Shown piece by piece: positions 44,187 to 53,352 of a DNA stretch of 64,000 bases. Position 1 is the first letter of the stretch. Every line of letters begins with the position of its first letter. The stretch lies in contig NZ_JAFIEU010000038.1 of the NCBI RefSeq assembly GCF_020832325.1, positions 1 to 64,000 on the forward strand. Direction: 5' to 3'. Origin of the DNA: Lunatimonas sp. (lineage in GTDB: Bacteria; Bacteroidota; Bacteroidia; Cytophagales; Cyclobacteriaceae). The notes beneath the pieces are model-generated. The model saw only the letters and a list, made by a program, of their open reading frames with translations, was not told the DNA's origin and searched no databases. The translations under genes were made by a program, and so were the position numbers.

Positions 44187-45101
44187 TTAGAGGTTTAGAG
44201 AGGAAACATACTCGTAGACGAGCTTACTTACCTGTGCGATGGTTTCTTTTCCTGCAGCGACATCGGTAAGGTTTTTGGACAAAAGCACCAATACATACCT
44301 GTTTCCATCCGGAAGCTCGACAATCGCAGAGTCGTGTTGCACCCCTGTGATGGACCCGGTCTTATGGGCCACTTTTACCTGTTGTGGAAGGTATTTGGGA
44401 ATGAGGTCTTTGAAGTATTGGTCGCCGAGGATTTTTAACATCTGCCCACTGGCATCAGCGTTAACAGCGTTTCCCTTGGAGATAGCCTCTAAAATCACCA
44501 TCAAGTCGTAGGCAGTAGTGGTATTGCTCATGCCGGCATCAAAGGCTTTTTGGTCTTCCACGCCACGCAGCACCTGAATGTCCACCGCGCCCAGATCCCG
44601 CATGGTTTGGGTGACTGCTTTCGCGCCGACCCGCTCGATCAGGATATTGGTGGCCAGGTTGCTGCTTTTGATGATCATTTGGTAGGTGAGATCATAGATG
44701 CTTGCCTGTCGGCCGATCCTATCGTACAGCTCCTCCTGGGAGTCGCTGCCCAGATCCATGGAAAAGGTGCTGCCATCCACGATGCTGGTGAATTCGTTGG
44801 TCACCGGTATGGAATCCCGCAGCGAAAACTCGCCCTCCCCAGCCTGCTTGAAAACTTCGATCATCACGGGGGTCTTCATGGTGGAAGCGGCGTGAAAGCT
44901 TTCGCGTTCGTTGATTAGGATTGTCTGTGTGGTGTCGTTTAGCAGCCGGAACGCTATGGCAAAGTCTCCCGATGTCTCTTCGAACAGCGCGTTAATTTCC
45001 TGGCTGAGCTTGAAAAGGGGTGCCTCCGTAGAGGAAGTTTGGCAGGCAGCGAATAGTCCGATTACTATGCCGCTAAGCACAAAACGGTTAGTGGTTGTCA
45101 T
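44187..45101 (-). CDS. Class A beta-lactamase-like serine hydrolase, lipoprotein
   Basis: A 304-aa lipoprotein (lipobox FAAC; ATG at 45101). Motifs: STMK (Ser-x-x-Lys), KSSNLATN (SxN) and HKTGSITG (KTG). The omega-loop region has GVEDQKAFDAGMSNT, with a Glu that could be the general base, so it is a better beta-lactamase candidate than the hydrolase at 36949. Cotranscription with the PBP4-type gene suggests a cell-wall or beta-lactam context. True beta-lactamase activity cannot be judged by eye. Confidence 0.8.
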   Translation of the reverse strand: MTTTNRFVLSGIVIGLFAACQTSSTEAPLFKLSQEINALFEETSGDFAIAFRLLNDTTQTILINERESFHAASTMKTPVMIEVFKQAGEGEFSLRDSIPVTNEFTSIVDGSTFSMDLGSDSQEELYDRIGRQASIYDLTYQMIIKSSNLATNILIERVGAKAVTQTMRDLGAVDIQVLRGVEDQKAFDAGMSNTTTAYDLMVILEAISKGNAVNADASGQMLKILGDQYFKDLIPKYLPQQVKVAHKTGSITGVQHDSAIVELPDGNRYVLVLLSKNLTDVAAGKETIAQVSKLVYEYVSSLNL

Positions 45102-45344
45102 GCAAGAAAAAAGGCTTGGTGTATGGGGTGACAAGATAGTAAGTTGTGGGCCGATTTCTATTGGTTTTCGCCAAACTTTGAAGGTTGAGGGTATCCTGGA
45201 TTCGCTTAATCATCGTTAATTTTTCTGCCCACTGAAATTTTTTTTCAGTAAAGAAAGCTAGTTTGCGCAGTTGACGAGCGTTTCGTTTGATTCAATCGTA
45301 CCAAAATACGTTCAGGTTGATTGAAAAGGGCTATTTCAACATAT

Positions 45345-45527
45345 ATGCAAAAGATTAAAAAAGTTTTGCTTTTAGTTTTCCTATTCCTTTGCTTTTTAGG
45401 AACACTGCTTCCGTTGACAAGTGGTTTTCCTGAGAAATCAGATTATCGGGTACTCTTTATCATTTCGCTTGTCATAGGTTACTCGATACTACTTTCCCAA
45501 ATTAAATCCTGCCGGTCTAAGCCTTAG
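45345..45527 (+). CDS. Small hydrophobic protein, unknown
   Basis: A 60-aa frame from the ATG at 45345 with a basic N terminus and two hydrophobic segments. No family recognised. It stands alone in a stretch between two transcription units. The following frame to 45802 begins with GTG, has no promoter and looks like a remnant, so even this one is uncertain. Confidence 0.35.
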   Translation: MQKIKKVLLLVFLFLCFLGTLLPLTSGFPEKSDYRVLFIISLVIGYSILLSQIKSCRSKP

Positions 45528-45820
45528 TGGTATACGACTGCAATCAGAATCAGGCCTTTCTGCTGAGCAATCCTGAACAAAGAGCAGAGTATGAAGCTCG
45601 GTATAAGGCCGCAGCAGCAGTGTATTTCACGGGACAAATTGAGTTTAACAGGTTAATGGAGCGAATCAAAAGTATTCTGTTTGCGATTAACCATTACAAC
45701 CAAGCATCTCCTGTTGTTTTCTGGATAGTATCAGGGCTTTGTAGTAGTTTGATAAAAATAAATCCAGTCAGACCCAACCCTAGTCGCCGTTTTGCAGTTT
45801 AAATGTGCAACTTTGCATTT

Positions 45821-46285
45821 ATGAACCTAACAGCATCACCGGATATCAAAACGCAATTGCGTAACCAAGCATTGGCGCAACTTTCGGACACCCTAAACGA
45901 TATTATGAAACAATTGGGTGAACTGAAAGAAGCTTCTGAGGGCGAGGAGAAAAACCCAGCGGGCGACAAATACGAGTCCGGCAGGGAGTCCATTCATCAA
46001 AGCCAGACGTTGTTGGATAAGCAGTATGCCAGCCTCACGCAGATGCAACGGCAACTCAAAGAAGTGCCGGTACAGCCCGTTGAAGGCGTGCAGGACGGAG
46101 CGTTGCTCAAATTGCCCATAGGGAATATTTGGGTTTCGGTGCCCGTGGGAAAGGTCGAATTTAACGGTGAGGTGTATCAGTTGGTGTCCAAAGACTCACC
46201 GTTGGTGGAAGCGCTTTGGGGAATGAAAGCAGGAGACAGCGTTGATTTCCGGGGCCGCAAGGTGACCTTGCAGGAAGTCAAATAG
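45821..46285 (+). CDS. GreA/GreB-like elongation-factor-family protein
   Basis: A 154-aa protein with an N-terminal coiled-coil-like helical half (about residues 1-75) and a C-terminal FKBP-like Gre domain ending SPLVEALWGMKAGDSVDFRGRKVTLQEV, the typical GreA C-terminal phrase. In Bacteroidota such proteins accompany true GreA. It may bind the RNA polymerase secondary channel. The ATG at 45821 is chosen over an upstream in-frame start because it gives the usual N terminus. Confidence 0.65.
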   Translation: MNLTASPDIKTQLRNQALAQLSDTLNDIMKQLGELKEASEGEEKNPAGDKYESGRESIHQSQTLLDKQYASLTQMQRQLKEVPVQPVEGVQDGALLKLPIGNIWVSVPVGKVEFNGEVYQLVSKDSPLVEALWGMKAGDSVDFRGRKVTLQEVK

Positions 46286-46363
46286 TTTGTGCCTCTTTCC
46301 CGTCCAATGCCCGTCTCCGTAATATTTAAGTAGGAAATCAGTGCTTTTCAGAAGCTAAGTTCG

Positions 46364-48232
46364 TTACTTCTTGATGGTGACCTCGTCGATCAAAAAGACA
46401 CCCAATGCTTCTTTGTCGTCAGCACCTGGTAGGGGTGGTTCTGGGTCCTCGTTCGGGGTTTTCCGGTTTGGCAGGTCTCTGTAGGGGGCAGTCCGGAAGG
46501 ATAGCCGTTCTACAGACTTGACGCCCTCAGCTAGCTTTGCGTTTTCCAACACCATCCTGCCATCTATCTCCAAGCTATACGTGCCGAAGAACCCCGCCTG
46601 TACGATGACTCTAACCTCGTGCCATACGCCTTTTTGATAGTTTATCAGGGTTTTTTCGGTGGCACCGTCTGTTGCGATCCACTTGCCTCCGTTACTCATA
46701 CCTACCCTTACCGGCCGATTGCCGAATTGATCCACTACATCTATCTCCAGCATGCCCTGATTTTCTTCTGGAGCGAACACCTGAAAGCGGATGTCTGCCG
46801 TGGTGCTTTCTTCAAAAACGCGAATGGCCCTCGCATAGTCGTAGGGATCTTCGTCTCTTAGTTCCAGTGATAGGCCGCCTTTTAAAGGGCTTTGCACCAA
46901 ATTTACCGGCGCCCAAATAGGCGAGTAGATGTTCCATAGCGGAACAGCCCCGCCGATAGAAAGGTGATCAAAGTTATCGGAGATGTTTCCAGTTACCGTG
47001 TGGGTAATGGGTACCGGGACCCGGCTAACCCACATATCCTCCTTGTTCATGGAATAGGTCAGCCACATGTCATCACCGGGGGGATTGCCGTTGCCCGGTA
47101 CGATGCCCCGCACGTAGCAGGGGCCAAAATCCTTCCACCTGCCAAAATAACGCCTAGGAGGCACCTCTCCCTGTACGAGCACCATGTCATCAAAGATGAC
47201 CCCGTCGTCTGATGAGACAGTAATGAGAGGATACCTGTATTCATCCAGATCGATTGGATTATAGACCATCGCGTAGCGGCTATCGGATGTTTTTTGTCCC
47301 CATACCTTCCCGCCTGCCATGGTAAGGGTAGGTACTTTTACCGATTTGGAAAAGCTTTTCCCACCGTCGAAGGAAAGAGCGGTATGCGACCGCTTCCATA
47401 GTCCCACGATATTTCCGTCTTTTCGCTCAAAAAAGGAAAACGCCGATCCGCCGTACTCGTCTCCGTCGTAGAAGCCATCCAGCCCCCTGTCCTCATCTCG
47501 CCATTGCAGGGTGATCAGGCGGTCTTTTAGCAGGGCCTCGCATGCTTCTATAAAGCCTTTGTCCGTTGAACGGGTATAAAAGGGATAGCTGGTATTGCTT
47601 TCGTCCCACTGTGTATGGGTACTATATCGAATAAAGTAAATGGGCCCGAAACTGCCATCTTTGTAAATTTCCCGTACCACCCTGCCAATGCCACCTTCCA
47701 AGAATGGGTCTTCGGCATGGGCGTAAAATGCCAACGTGAGCAGTCTGCCGTTAGGGGCTATGTAGAATCCCATCCGTTGATGCATCATGTAGCCTTCGTA
47801 GCCTTCGGGGATTTCTACACCCTCCGGTGCTTCGTAGGGAGGGAATATCACTTGGGGCTTATTCCAGTTTCTGCCGTCGGGAGAACTGACCAGTAGGGTT
47901 TGTCCAGGAGCGATGTGTTCATCCACCGGGTTGCTCAGGTACTGCTGGTAAAATGTGCCATTCCAATACGCCAGACTGGAGGCATGGTTATAGGTCCAGC
48001 CATAGTCGTCTGCCAACTCGGGTTTTGTACGGTTTACCCGCAGCGTCTGCCTGCTTTCCACACCCACCGCATACCGCAACCTGCCTTCATGTACGGCAGG
48101 ATCGATGGTAACACCTCCGACGTACCTTACCGGTTCGTGGATGCTTCCCGTCTGCGAAAGGACCCAGAAAGGTGTTCCAACTAAGAGTGCGAATAGCACG
48201 GTTTTTAGTTTAGCGCGGCAGGAGTTGGTCAT
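46364..48232 (-). CDS. Secreted sialidase-like beta-propeller protein
   Basis: A 622-aa secreted protein (signal peptide ending near VLSQ). About residues 30-420 form a sialidase-like propeller with Asp-box-like segments (SSPDGRNWN, SFDGGKSFS, SSDDGVIFD); the rest is a jelly-roll domain like LamG (LSLELRDEDPYDYARA). The glycan target is unknown. It is cotranscribed with and 11 bp after the NagX-like gene, and the GH20 hexosaminidase is divergent, which suggests amino-sugar-containing substrates. Confidence 0.65.
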   Translation of the reverse strand: MTNSCRAKLKTVLFALLVGTPFWVLSQTGSIHEPVRYVGGVTIDPAVHEGRLRYAVGVESRQTLRVNRTKPELADDYGWTYNHASSLAYWNGTFYQQYLSNPVDEHIAPGQTLLVSSPDGRNWNKPQVIFPPYEAPEGVEIPEGYEGYMMHQRMGFYIAPNGRLLTLAFYAHAEDPFLEGGIGRVVREIYKDGSFGPIYFIRYSTHTQWDESNTSYPFYTRSTDKGFIEACEALLKDRLITLQWRDEDRGLDGFYDGDEYGGSAFSFFERKDGNIVGLWKRSHTALSFDGGKSFSKSVKVPTLTMAGGKVWGQKTSDSRYAMVYNPIDLDEYRYPLITVSSDDGVIFDDMVLVQGEVPPRRYFGRWKDFGPCYVRGIVPGNGNPPGDDMWLTYSMNKEDMWVSRVPVPITHTVTGNISDNFDHLSIGGAVPLWNIYSPIWAPVNLVQSPLKGGLSLELRDEDPYDYARAIRVFEESTTADIRFQVFAPEENQGMLEIDVVDQFGNRPVRVGMSNGGKWIATDGATEKTLINYQKGVWHEVRVIVQAGFFGTYSLEIDGRMVLENAKLAEGVKSVERLSFRTAPYRDLPNRKTPNEDPEPPLPGADDKEALGVFLIDEVTIKK

Positions 48233-48243
48233 GGTATGGTAGG

Positions 48244-49338
48244 TTACAGCTTAATGAAGATGTTTCGTTTGAACAGCAGGTAGGCGGGGATAAAGTTAAT
48301 GCCTACGTACAAGATAGCATAGAGCATGCTTGCCAGCTTGATGGACATGCCAACCGCGGTGGCGGCCAGTAAAAATTGGTTGTTCAAGCCACCCAGAATT
48401 TGGTCGTTGTAAAAAATAAGGGAAAGTATATCCGCCAGCACATATACGGTGATGGCGTTGGCACCAAAAATAATCCCCACGGACGTACCGCGTTTTTTAC
48501 CCAGTATATCGACCAGAAAGTAGGTAGCCCCTAGAACGATAAAGGCTGCTCCGCCTGTCACCAGGGTAAAGGGGCTGGTCCAAAGGTGTTTGTTGATGGG
48601 GAATACCTGCGCCCAAAGCAGGCCAAGCAAGACAATGGGCACCCCGATAGCCATGAGGTAGTTCGCTTTTTCCTGAGAAGTCTTGGAGCTTAGGAATAAG
48701 TGACCAGCCAGCATTCCGAGAATTCCCGTCACGAGGGCCGGCAGGGTACTGAAGAAGCCCTCCGGGTCCCAGGTCCCCTCCCACATTTTACCGGGCAGGA
48801 TGTAAGTGTCCATCCAAGCGGCGAGGTTAACGCCAGGCTCCAACATCGCTTTGTCATATCCTGGGGTAGGTATCAGCGTCATGGCCAACCAATAGAAAAC
48901 CAAGATTCCTGCTCCCAGGTAGGCCTGGGTTTTCCAACCCGTATTTAAAAACAAAAATGCACAGACTAGAAACACAATGGCAATCCGTTGAAGTACGCCC
49001 GCAACCCGAATGTCCGAAAAATCGAAGTGTGGGATTAGGTTTAAAAATAGCCCGACCACGAAGATCTTTATGGCTCGGATGACAATTTTACGATACAGAT
49101 CTCCTTTGGGAGCGCCTGAGCGCACCCGCTTGGTATAGGCAAAGGCTATGGAGACGCCGACAATAAAGAGGAAAAACGGATAAATAAAATCGGTCACGGT
49201 GATGCCGTTCCAGGACGCGTGAAGCAAGGGGCCATACACATGATCCCAGGTGCCTGGGTAGTTGACCAAAATCATTGCCGCAATGGTGAATCCCCTCATC
49301 GCGTCGAGGGAAATCAGACGGGCATTTTGTGTTGTCAT
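48244..49338 (-). CDS. NagX-like membrane acyltransferase (DUF5009 type)
   Basis: A 364-aa protein with about ten hydrophobic helices. It opens RLISLDAMRGFTIAAMILVNYPGTW, the signature of the heparan-alpha-glucosaminide acetyltransferase/NagX family. Relatives sit with N-acetylglucosamine-use genes and act on or help transport amino sugars. It shares a 77-bp divergent promoter region with the GH20 hexosaminidase gene, and the propeller gene follows 11 bp downstream. Confidence 0.85.
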   Translation of the reverse strand: MTTQNARLISLDAMRGFTIAAMILVNYPGTWDHVYGPLLHASWNGITVTDFIYPFFLFIVGVSIAFAYTKRVRSGAPKGDLYRKIVIRAIKIFVVGLFLNLIPHFDFSDIRVAGVLQRIAIVFLVCAFLFLNTGWKTQAYLGAGILVFYWLAMTLIPTPGYDKAMLEPGVNLAAWMDTYILPGKMWEGTWDPEGFFSTLPALVTGILGMLAGHLFLSSKTSQEKANYLMAIGVPIVLLGLLWAQVFPINKHLWTSPFTLVTGGAAFIVLGATYFLVDILGKKRGTSVGIIFGANAITVYVLADILSLIFYNDQILGGLNNQFLLAATAVGMSIKLASMLYAILYVGINFIPAYLLFKRNIFIKL

Positions 49339-49415
49339 AGGATAATTTCTTGAGTTTGGGTAGTCGTTTTAATACTAGGGTTCGTATTATTAAGGCTATT
49401 TAAACATACCGATTT

Positions 49416-52013
49416 ATGCATAAAATTTACAACGTTTTTCTTTTATTCCTTGCATTAAGTATCGCCTATGCCTGTGGAGGAAATCCCTCCTGGGAGGATG
49501 ATTTACAGGATATTCGGATCGAATGGGAGCTGGTTAGTAATTTTTTGGAGGAAAGTGGCCAGTTTGAAGCGAAATTCGTCTTTCACAACGAAGGGACACG
49601 GGATTTGGGAAATACCGGTTGGAAATTGTTTTTCAACATGTCTCCCCGGATGATACTTCCATATCCCGATGAGCGAGTTGCCAGAATTTCGCATATCAAT
49701 GGAGACTGGTACGAGATCAGTCCCGGATCGGATTTTGCGCTTCCTGCCGGAGGCAGTGTCTCATTCACGTATCGGGGCATAGAGGGGGTTATTAAGGAGT
49801 CCGATGCTCCGATGGGGTTGTATTTTGTGTTTTATGATACGGATGGCAATGAATTGGAGGTACTTGCATTCGATCAGTTGAGCGTGGCACCCTTTCATAA
49901 GAAAGAGCAGTTATTGCGTGGGGATATGGATTTTGAGGAGCCAGCATCTGCGATGCAGCGCTATGCGGACAACGAGGGGCTGAAGGTGGTAGACGAGGCA
50001 GACCTTCACCCCATCGTGCCAACGCCTTTTCAACTGCAGCGCAGAAAGGGCGTTTTTAAGCTTACTGCGGAAACTGGGATCTACTACGCGGATGGATTGG
50101 AGTCAGAGGCTAGGTATTTGCGGGACAAACTTCTGGAGATTACCGGGGTTTCGTTGAAGCTGGAATCAGGCACCGGTACGGACGGTGACATACGCGTTGG
50201 TTTGGCAGACATCGTGGTGGATGGGAAGAAGGAGGAAGCTTATGAGTTGGATATTGCCGAAAAGCAAATACGGATACAGGGTTCGGATGCAGCGGGTGCA
50301 TTTTATGGCGTACAGAGTTTGTTGGCCTGGTTGGGTCCAGAGGCTTATTTGGGTCGGAAATTGCCTTTGGATCTGAAACTGGCAAGGGTGCTGGATGCGC
50401 CCCGTTTTCATTTCCGCAGTCTTCATATGGACGTGAGCCGAAATTTTCAGACCAAGGAAACCGTCTTGCGGATGTTGGACTTGATGGCACACTACAAGCT
50501 CAATCATTTTCTGTTTTATACCACTGAAGACGAAGGTTGGCGACTGGAGATCGATGGGCTGCCCGAATTGACGGAGGTAGGTGCCCAACGGCAACATGTG
50601 GCAGATAGGGGTGATCCCGCGCTGCATCCAGCCTACGGTTCAGGGCCATTTGCCTACGCAGACGGCAAGCATGGCAGTGGGTATTATACCAAGGCAGACT
50701 TCGTGGAAATATTGAAATATGCCAAAGAGAGGCATATCACCATCATTCCCGAGTTGAATTTCCCCGGACATGCACGAGCAGCCATCAAATCCATGGAAGC
50801 CAGGTATAACAAATACATGGAATTGGGTGACGAGGAGGCAGCGAACGAGTACCGCCTCATCGACCCGGATGACAGCTCCGAGTATCTGTCTGCTCAGGCA
50901 TTCAAGGATAACACCGTGTCAGTAGCTAGGGAGTCGACCTATCGGTTTTATGAGAAAGTGATGGATGAGATTGCTAGCATGTACGAGCAGGCCGGCCTTA
51001 GGCTGACAAAGATCCATGCAGGTGGGGATGAGGTCCCCGAAGGTGCTTGGACACAGTCGCCAATGGCAGCCGATTTGCTCAGGCAGCTTCCGGATATAGA
51101 TGATCCGAAAAACCTTCAGGCATACTTCTTTCGGGAGTTGCTTAAGCGTCTGGAAAAGTTGGATGTGGAGGTACATGTGTGGGAGGAAATGGCACTGAAG
51201 AAGATGCCTGACGGCAACTATGTACCCAATCCGGAGTTTGTAGGTAAGCGGGTGATACCTTATATATGGAACAATATGTTTGATTATCCAGACATGGGCT
51301 ATCAACTGGCTAATGCAGGCTATGAGGTGGTGTTGTGTAATGTCTCGAATTTCTACTTTGACCTTGCCTATTCCAACGATCCCAAAGAACCCGGTCTGTA
51401 CTGGGCTGGATTTGTAAACACCAAGAACGCGTGGACCTTTGCCCCTTTCGATTGGTTTAAAACGACCTTTCAGACCTCTTTTGGAGAGAAGTTGGATATG
51501 GAAACCGCTGCCGCAGGGATGGTGAAAATCAAACCCGAAGCGAGAAAGAATATCATAGGTGTTGAGGCCCAGCTTTGGAGTGAAACGATCAAAGGACGGG
51601 ATATGGTGGAATATTATACCGTCCCCAAGATTGTAGGATATGCAGAGAGCGCATGGGCGAAGGAGCGAGTCTGGGAGACTACCGAGCAGACAGCAAGCAG
51701 AAATGCTCAAATCGCCGAGGGTTGGAATGTATTTGCAAACACCGTCGCCCGCAGGGAATTTCCGAAGCTGTCTGCCTGGAATGAGGGCTATCATTTTCGG
51801 ATAGCACCGCCCGGTGCCAAATTAGAAGATGGAAAGTTGTACGCCAATGTGGATTTTCCTGGTCTGGAAATCCGATATACCACAGACGGATCGGAACCCA
51901 CACCCGCTTCTATTTTGTACGAGGGCCCCATTTCGGTGCAAGGGGGGACAAAGCTAAAAGCATTTGATAGGTCAGGAAACTCGAGTAGGTTGGTAAACCT
52001 GAGCAATGAGTAA
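49416..52013 (+). CDS. Family 20 beta-N-acetylhexosaminidase (chitobiase-like) lipoprotein
   Basis: An 865-aa lipoprotein (lipobox AYAC). Domains in order: a CHB_HEX carbohydrate-binding domain (about 28-165), GH20b (about 185-325), the GH20 barrel (about 330-740) with the catalytic Asp-Glu pair in HAGGDEVPEGAW (about residue 541), and a C-terminal CHB_HEX_C/Fn3-like domain from about 790 (YTTDGSEPTP). It is laid out like Serratia chitobiase and should release GlcNAc from chitobiose or related glycans at the cell surface or periplasm. A strong terminator follows. Confidence 0.93.
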   Translation: MHKIYNVFLLFLALSIAYACGGNPSWEDDLQDIRIEWELVSNFLEESGQFEAKFVFHNEGTRDLGNTGWKLFFNMSPRMILPYPDERVARISHINGDWYEISPGSDFALPAGGSVSFTYRGIEGVIKESDAPMGLYFVFYDTDGNELEVLAFDQLSVAPFHKKEQLLRGDMDFEEPASAMQRYADNEGLKVVDEADLHPIVPTPFQLQRRKGVFKLTAETGIYYADGLESEARYLRDKLLEITGVSLKLESGTGTDGDIRVGLADIVVDGKKEEAYELDIAEKQIRIQGSDAAGAFYGVQSLLAWLGPEAYLGRKLPLDLKLARVLDAPRFHFRSLHMDVSRNFQTKETVLRMLDLMAHYKLNHFLFYTTEDEGWRLEIDGLPELTEVGAQRQHVADRGDPALHPAYGSGPFAYADGKHGSGYYTKADFVEILKYAKERHITIIPELNFPGHARAAIKSMEARYNKYMELGDEEAANEYRLIDPDDSSEYLSAQAFKDNTVSVARESTYRFYEKVMDEIASMYEQAGLRLTKIHAGGDEVPEGAWTQSPMAADLLRQLPDIDDPKNLQAYFFRELLKRLEKLDVEVHVWEEMALKKMPDGNYVPNPEFVGKRVIPYIWNNMFDYPDMGYQLANAGYEVVLCNVSNFYFDLAYSNDPKEPGLYWAGFVNTKNAWTFAPFDWFKTTFQTSFGEKLDMETAAAGMVKIKPEARKNIIGVEAQLWSETIKGRDMVEYYTVPKIVGYAESAWAKERVWETTEQTASRNAQIAEGWNVFANTVARREFPKLSAWNEGYHFRIAPPGAKLEDGKLYANVDFPGLEIRYTTDGSEPTPASILYEGPISVQGGTKLKAFDRSGNSSRLVNLSNE

Positions 52014-52027
52014 GTAGGTAGGTCACA

Positions 52028-52064
52028 GAAATCCCGAAGGATCAAAGACTTCGGGATTTCTTTT
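52028..52064 (+). terminator. Terminator of the GH20 gene
   Basis: GAAATCCCGAAG (52028-52039) pairs perfectly over 12 bp with CTTCGGGATTTC (52049-52060), followed by TTTT, 15 nt after the stop. Confidence 0.85.
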
Positions 52065-52540
52065 GGAGAAAGGTCTAGCTGTATGATTGTTTGGTAAAGG
52101 CGCTGCTGCAATCGGTTGCTCCAAATTTATTTTAAGTTTTTTTGAAGGAGATTTTACTATTTGATGGAAAAGCAAATTATTGTTGGAGAAATTCTGAGTT
52201 TGGGAAGGATATTTCGGATAACACAAAATTAACATAAAGGTTTGATTTTACTCTTTGTTAATAATATTCTGTTTTTATTAACGAAAATGTAATAGTAGCT
52301 TCATTTTTTCAGCTATTCGTTAAAGAATCATCTTCTTTACGATGTATTTTTTGTAATGCATTCATTTTCAATTGGTAGCACAAAGGGTCTTTTCGTGAAA
52401 TGAAGATTAATATTCGTGATTTGCGCAGATTATATTTCCCGAAAATGGGATATTCATGAAATAATTGAAAAATCAACCTGAGTGGGGGATTCGTGAATGG
52501 CTAGTGGAAGTGGAAATGCAAACGATTAAATCTTTAACGT
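52065..52540 (+). promoter_or_regulatory. AT-rich region upstream of the ECF sigma gene with TTCRTGA repeats
   Basis: No gene. Four direct repeats of TTCRTGA stand at 52392, 52413, 52453 and 52490 on the plus strand, in the 150 bp before the ECF sigma gene. A fifth weaker copy (TTCGTTA) is near 52316. They could be binding sites for an activator; no promoter match is convincing. Confidence 0.35.
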
Positions 52541-53068
52541 ATGGAACAACCTGACAAAGCATTATTGGAAGATTTTCGAATGGGTAGCAATCGTGCCTTC
52601 GAAAAGATTTATCAGTATTATCGTATGCCGGTGATTCGGTTCAGTGTCTCCATTATTAAGGATGAACAGGAGGCAGAGAACATCTATCACGAGGTATTCA
52701 TGAAGATTCTCAAAAAGCGCAAGAATATCAAGCCCGAACTGAACTTCAATTCCTACGTATTCACGGCGGTCAAGAACGAGATTTTTGACTATTTAAAAGC
52801 ACTAAATAGGAATAACTGCCTGAAGGAGCGTTTTTGGGAAAGGCTTCAGCATGAACAGCACGAGTGTGATCAGGTAAAGGAAGAGAATCTTACGAAGTTG
52901 GAAAGTATCATCAAGAACCTTTCGCCAAAGCGGCGCCAGATTTTGGAGATGAATTACTTCGAAAAGAAATCTTACAACGAAATAGCGGATATCCTGATGA
53001 TTTCGAAAAACACGGTCAAGAATCAGCTGGTAAAGGCTAAGTTTATACTCAGAAAAGAGATGGAGTAG
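52541..53068 (+). CDS. ECF sigma factor of the SusCD locus
   Basis: A 175-aa FecI-like sigma factor. Region 2 (about residues 25-90) contains EAENIYHEVFMKIL and FNSYVFTAVKNEIFDYLKA; region 4 (about 125-172) contains LSPKRRQILEMNYFEKKSYNEIADIL and a TVKNQLVKAK recognition helix. In this phylum such factors lie next to SusC/SusD genes and turn them on. No FecR-type anti-sigma gene lies between it and susC, which is unusual. A terminator at 53207-53230 separates it from susC. Confidence 0.92.
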   Translation: MEQPDKALLEDFRMGSNRAFEKIYQYYRMPVIRFSVSIIKDEQEAENIYHEVFMKILKKRKNIKPELNFNSYVFTAVKNEIFDYLKALNRNNCLKERFWERLQHEQHECDQVKEENLTKLESIIKNLSPKRRQILEMNYFEKKSYNEIADILMISKNTVKNQLVKAKFILRKEME

Positions 53069-53206
53069 TTGGCTGCACCGAAGAGAGCTCCGTGTTCCAA
53101 GTTCCTGTGAGATGCCGCCCTATGGCGGATGGTTCAACGAAAACCTGCATATATGCAACACACATACTAGGTAGTACCTGTTAGATTAGTTATCTTTTTA
53201 CCACCC

Positions 53207-53230
53207 AAACCGGCCTGTCCGGTTTTTTTT
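53207..53230 (+). terminator. Terminator between the sigma gene and susC
   Basis: AAACCGG, CCTGT and CCGGTTT form a 7-bp stem followed by T run to 53230. A second hairpin (CCGCC 53115-53119, GGCGG 53124-53128) lies just after the sigma gene. Confidence 0.8.
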
Positions 53231-53352
53231 GTTTTTCGTGCTTCCCAATTCCCTTTGAAATTTGGGAATAAAACATACGGTAAGATTGTATTGATATCAT
53301 AAAATAAAGTAGAAGCCTTTGGGGTAGGTCTGCAATAACTTTGGTAGGATAA

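Noticed and set aside
45527-45802. 91-codon frame with GTG start
   Set aside because: No promoter, no domain; listed only as a possible remnant.
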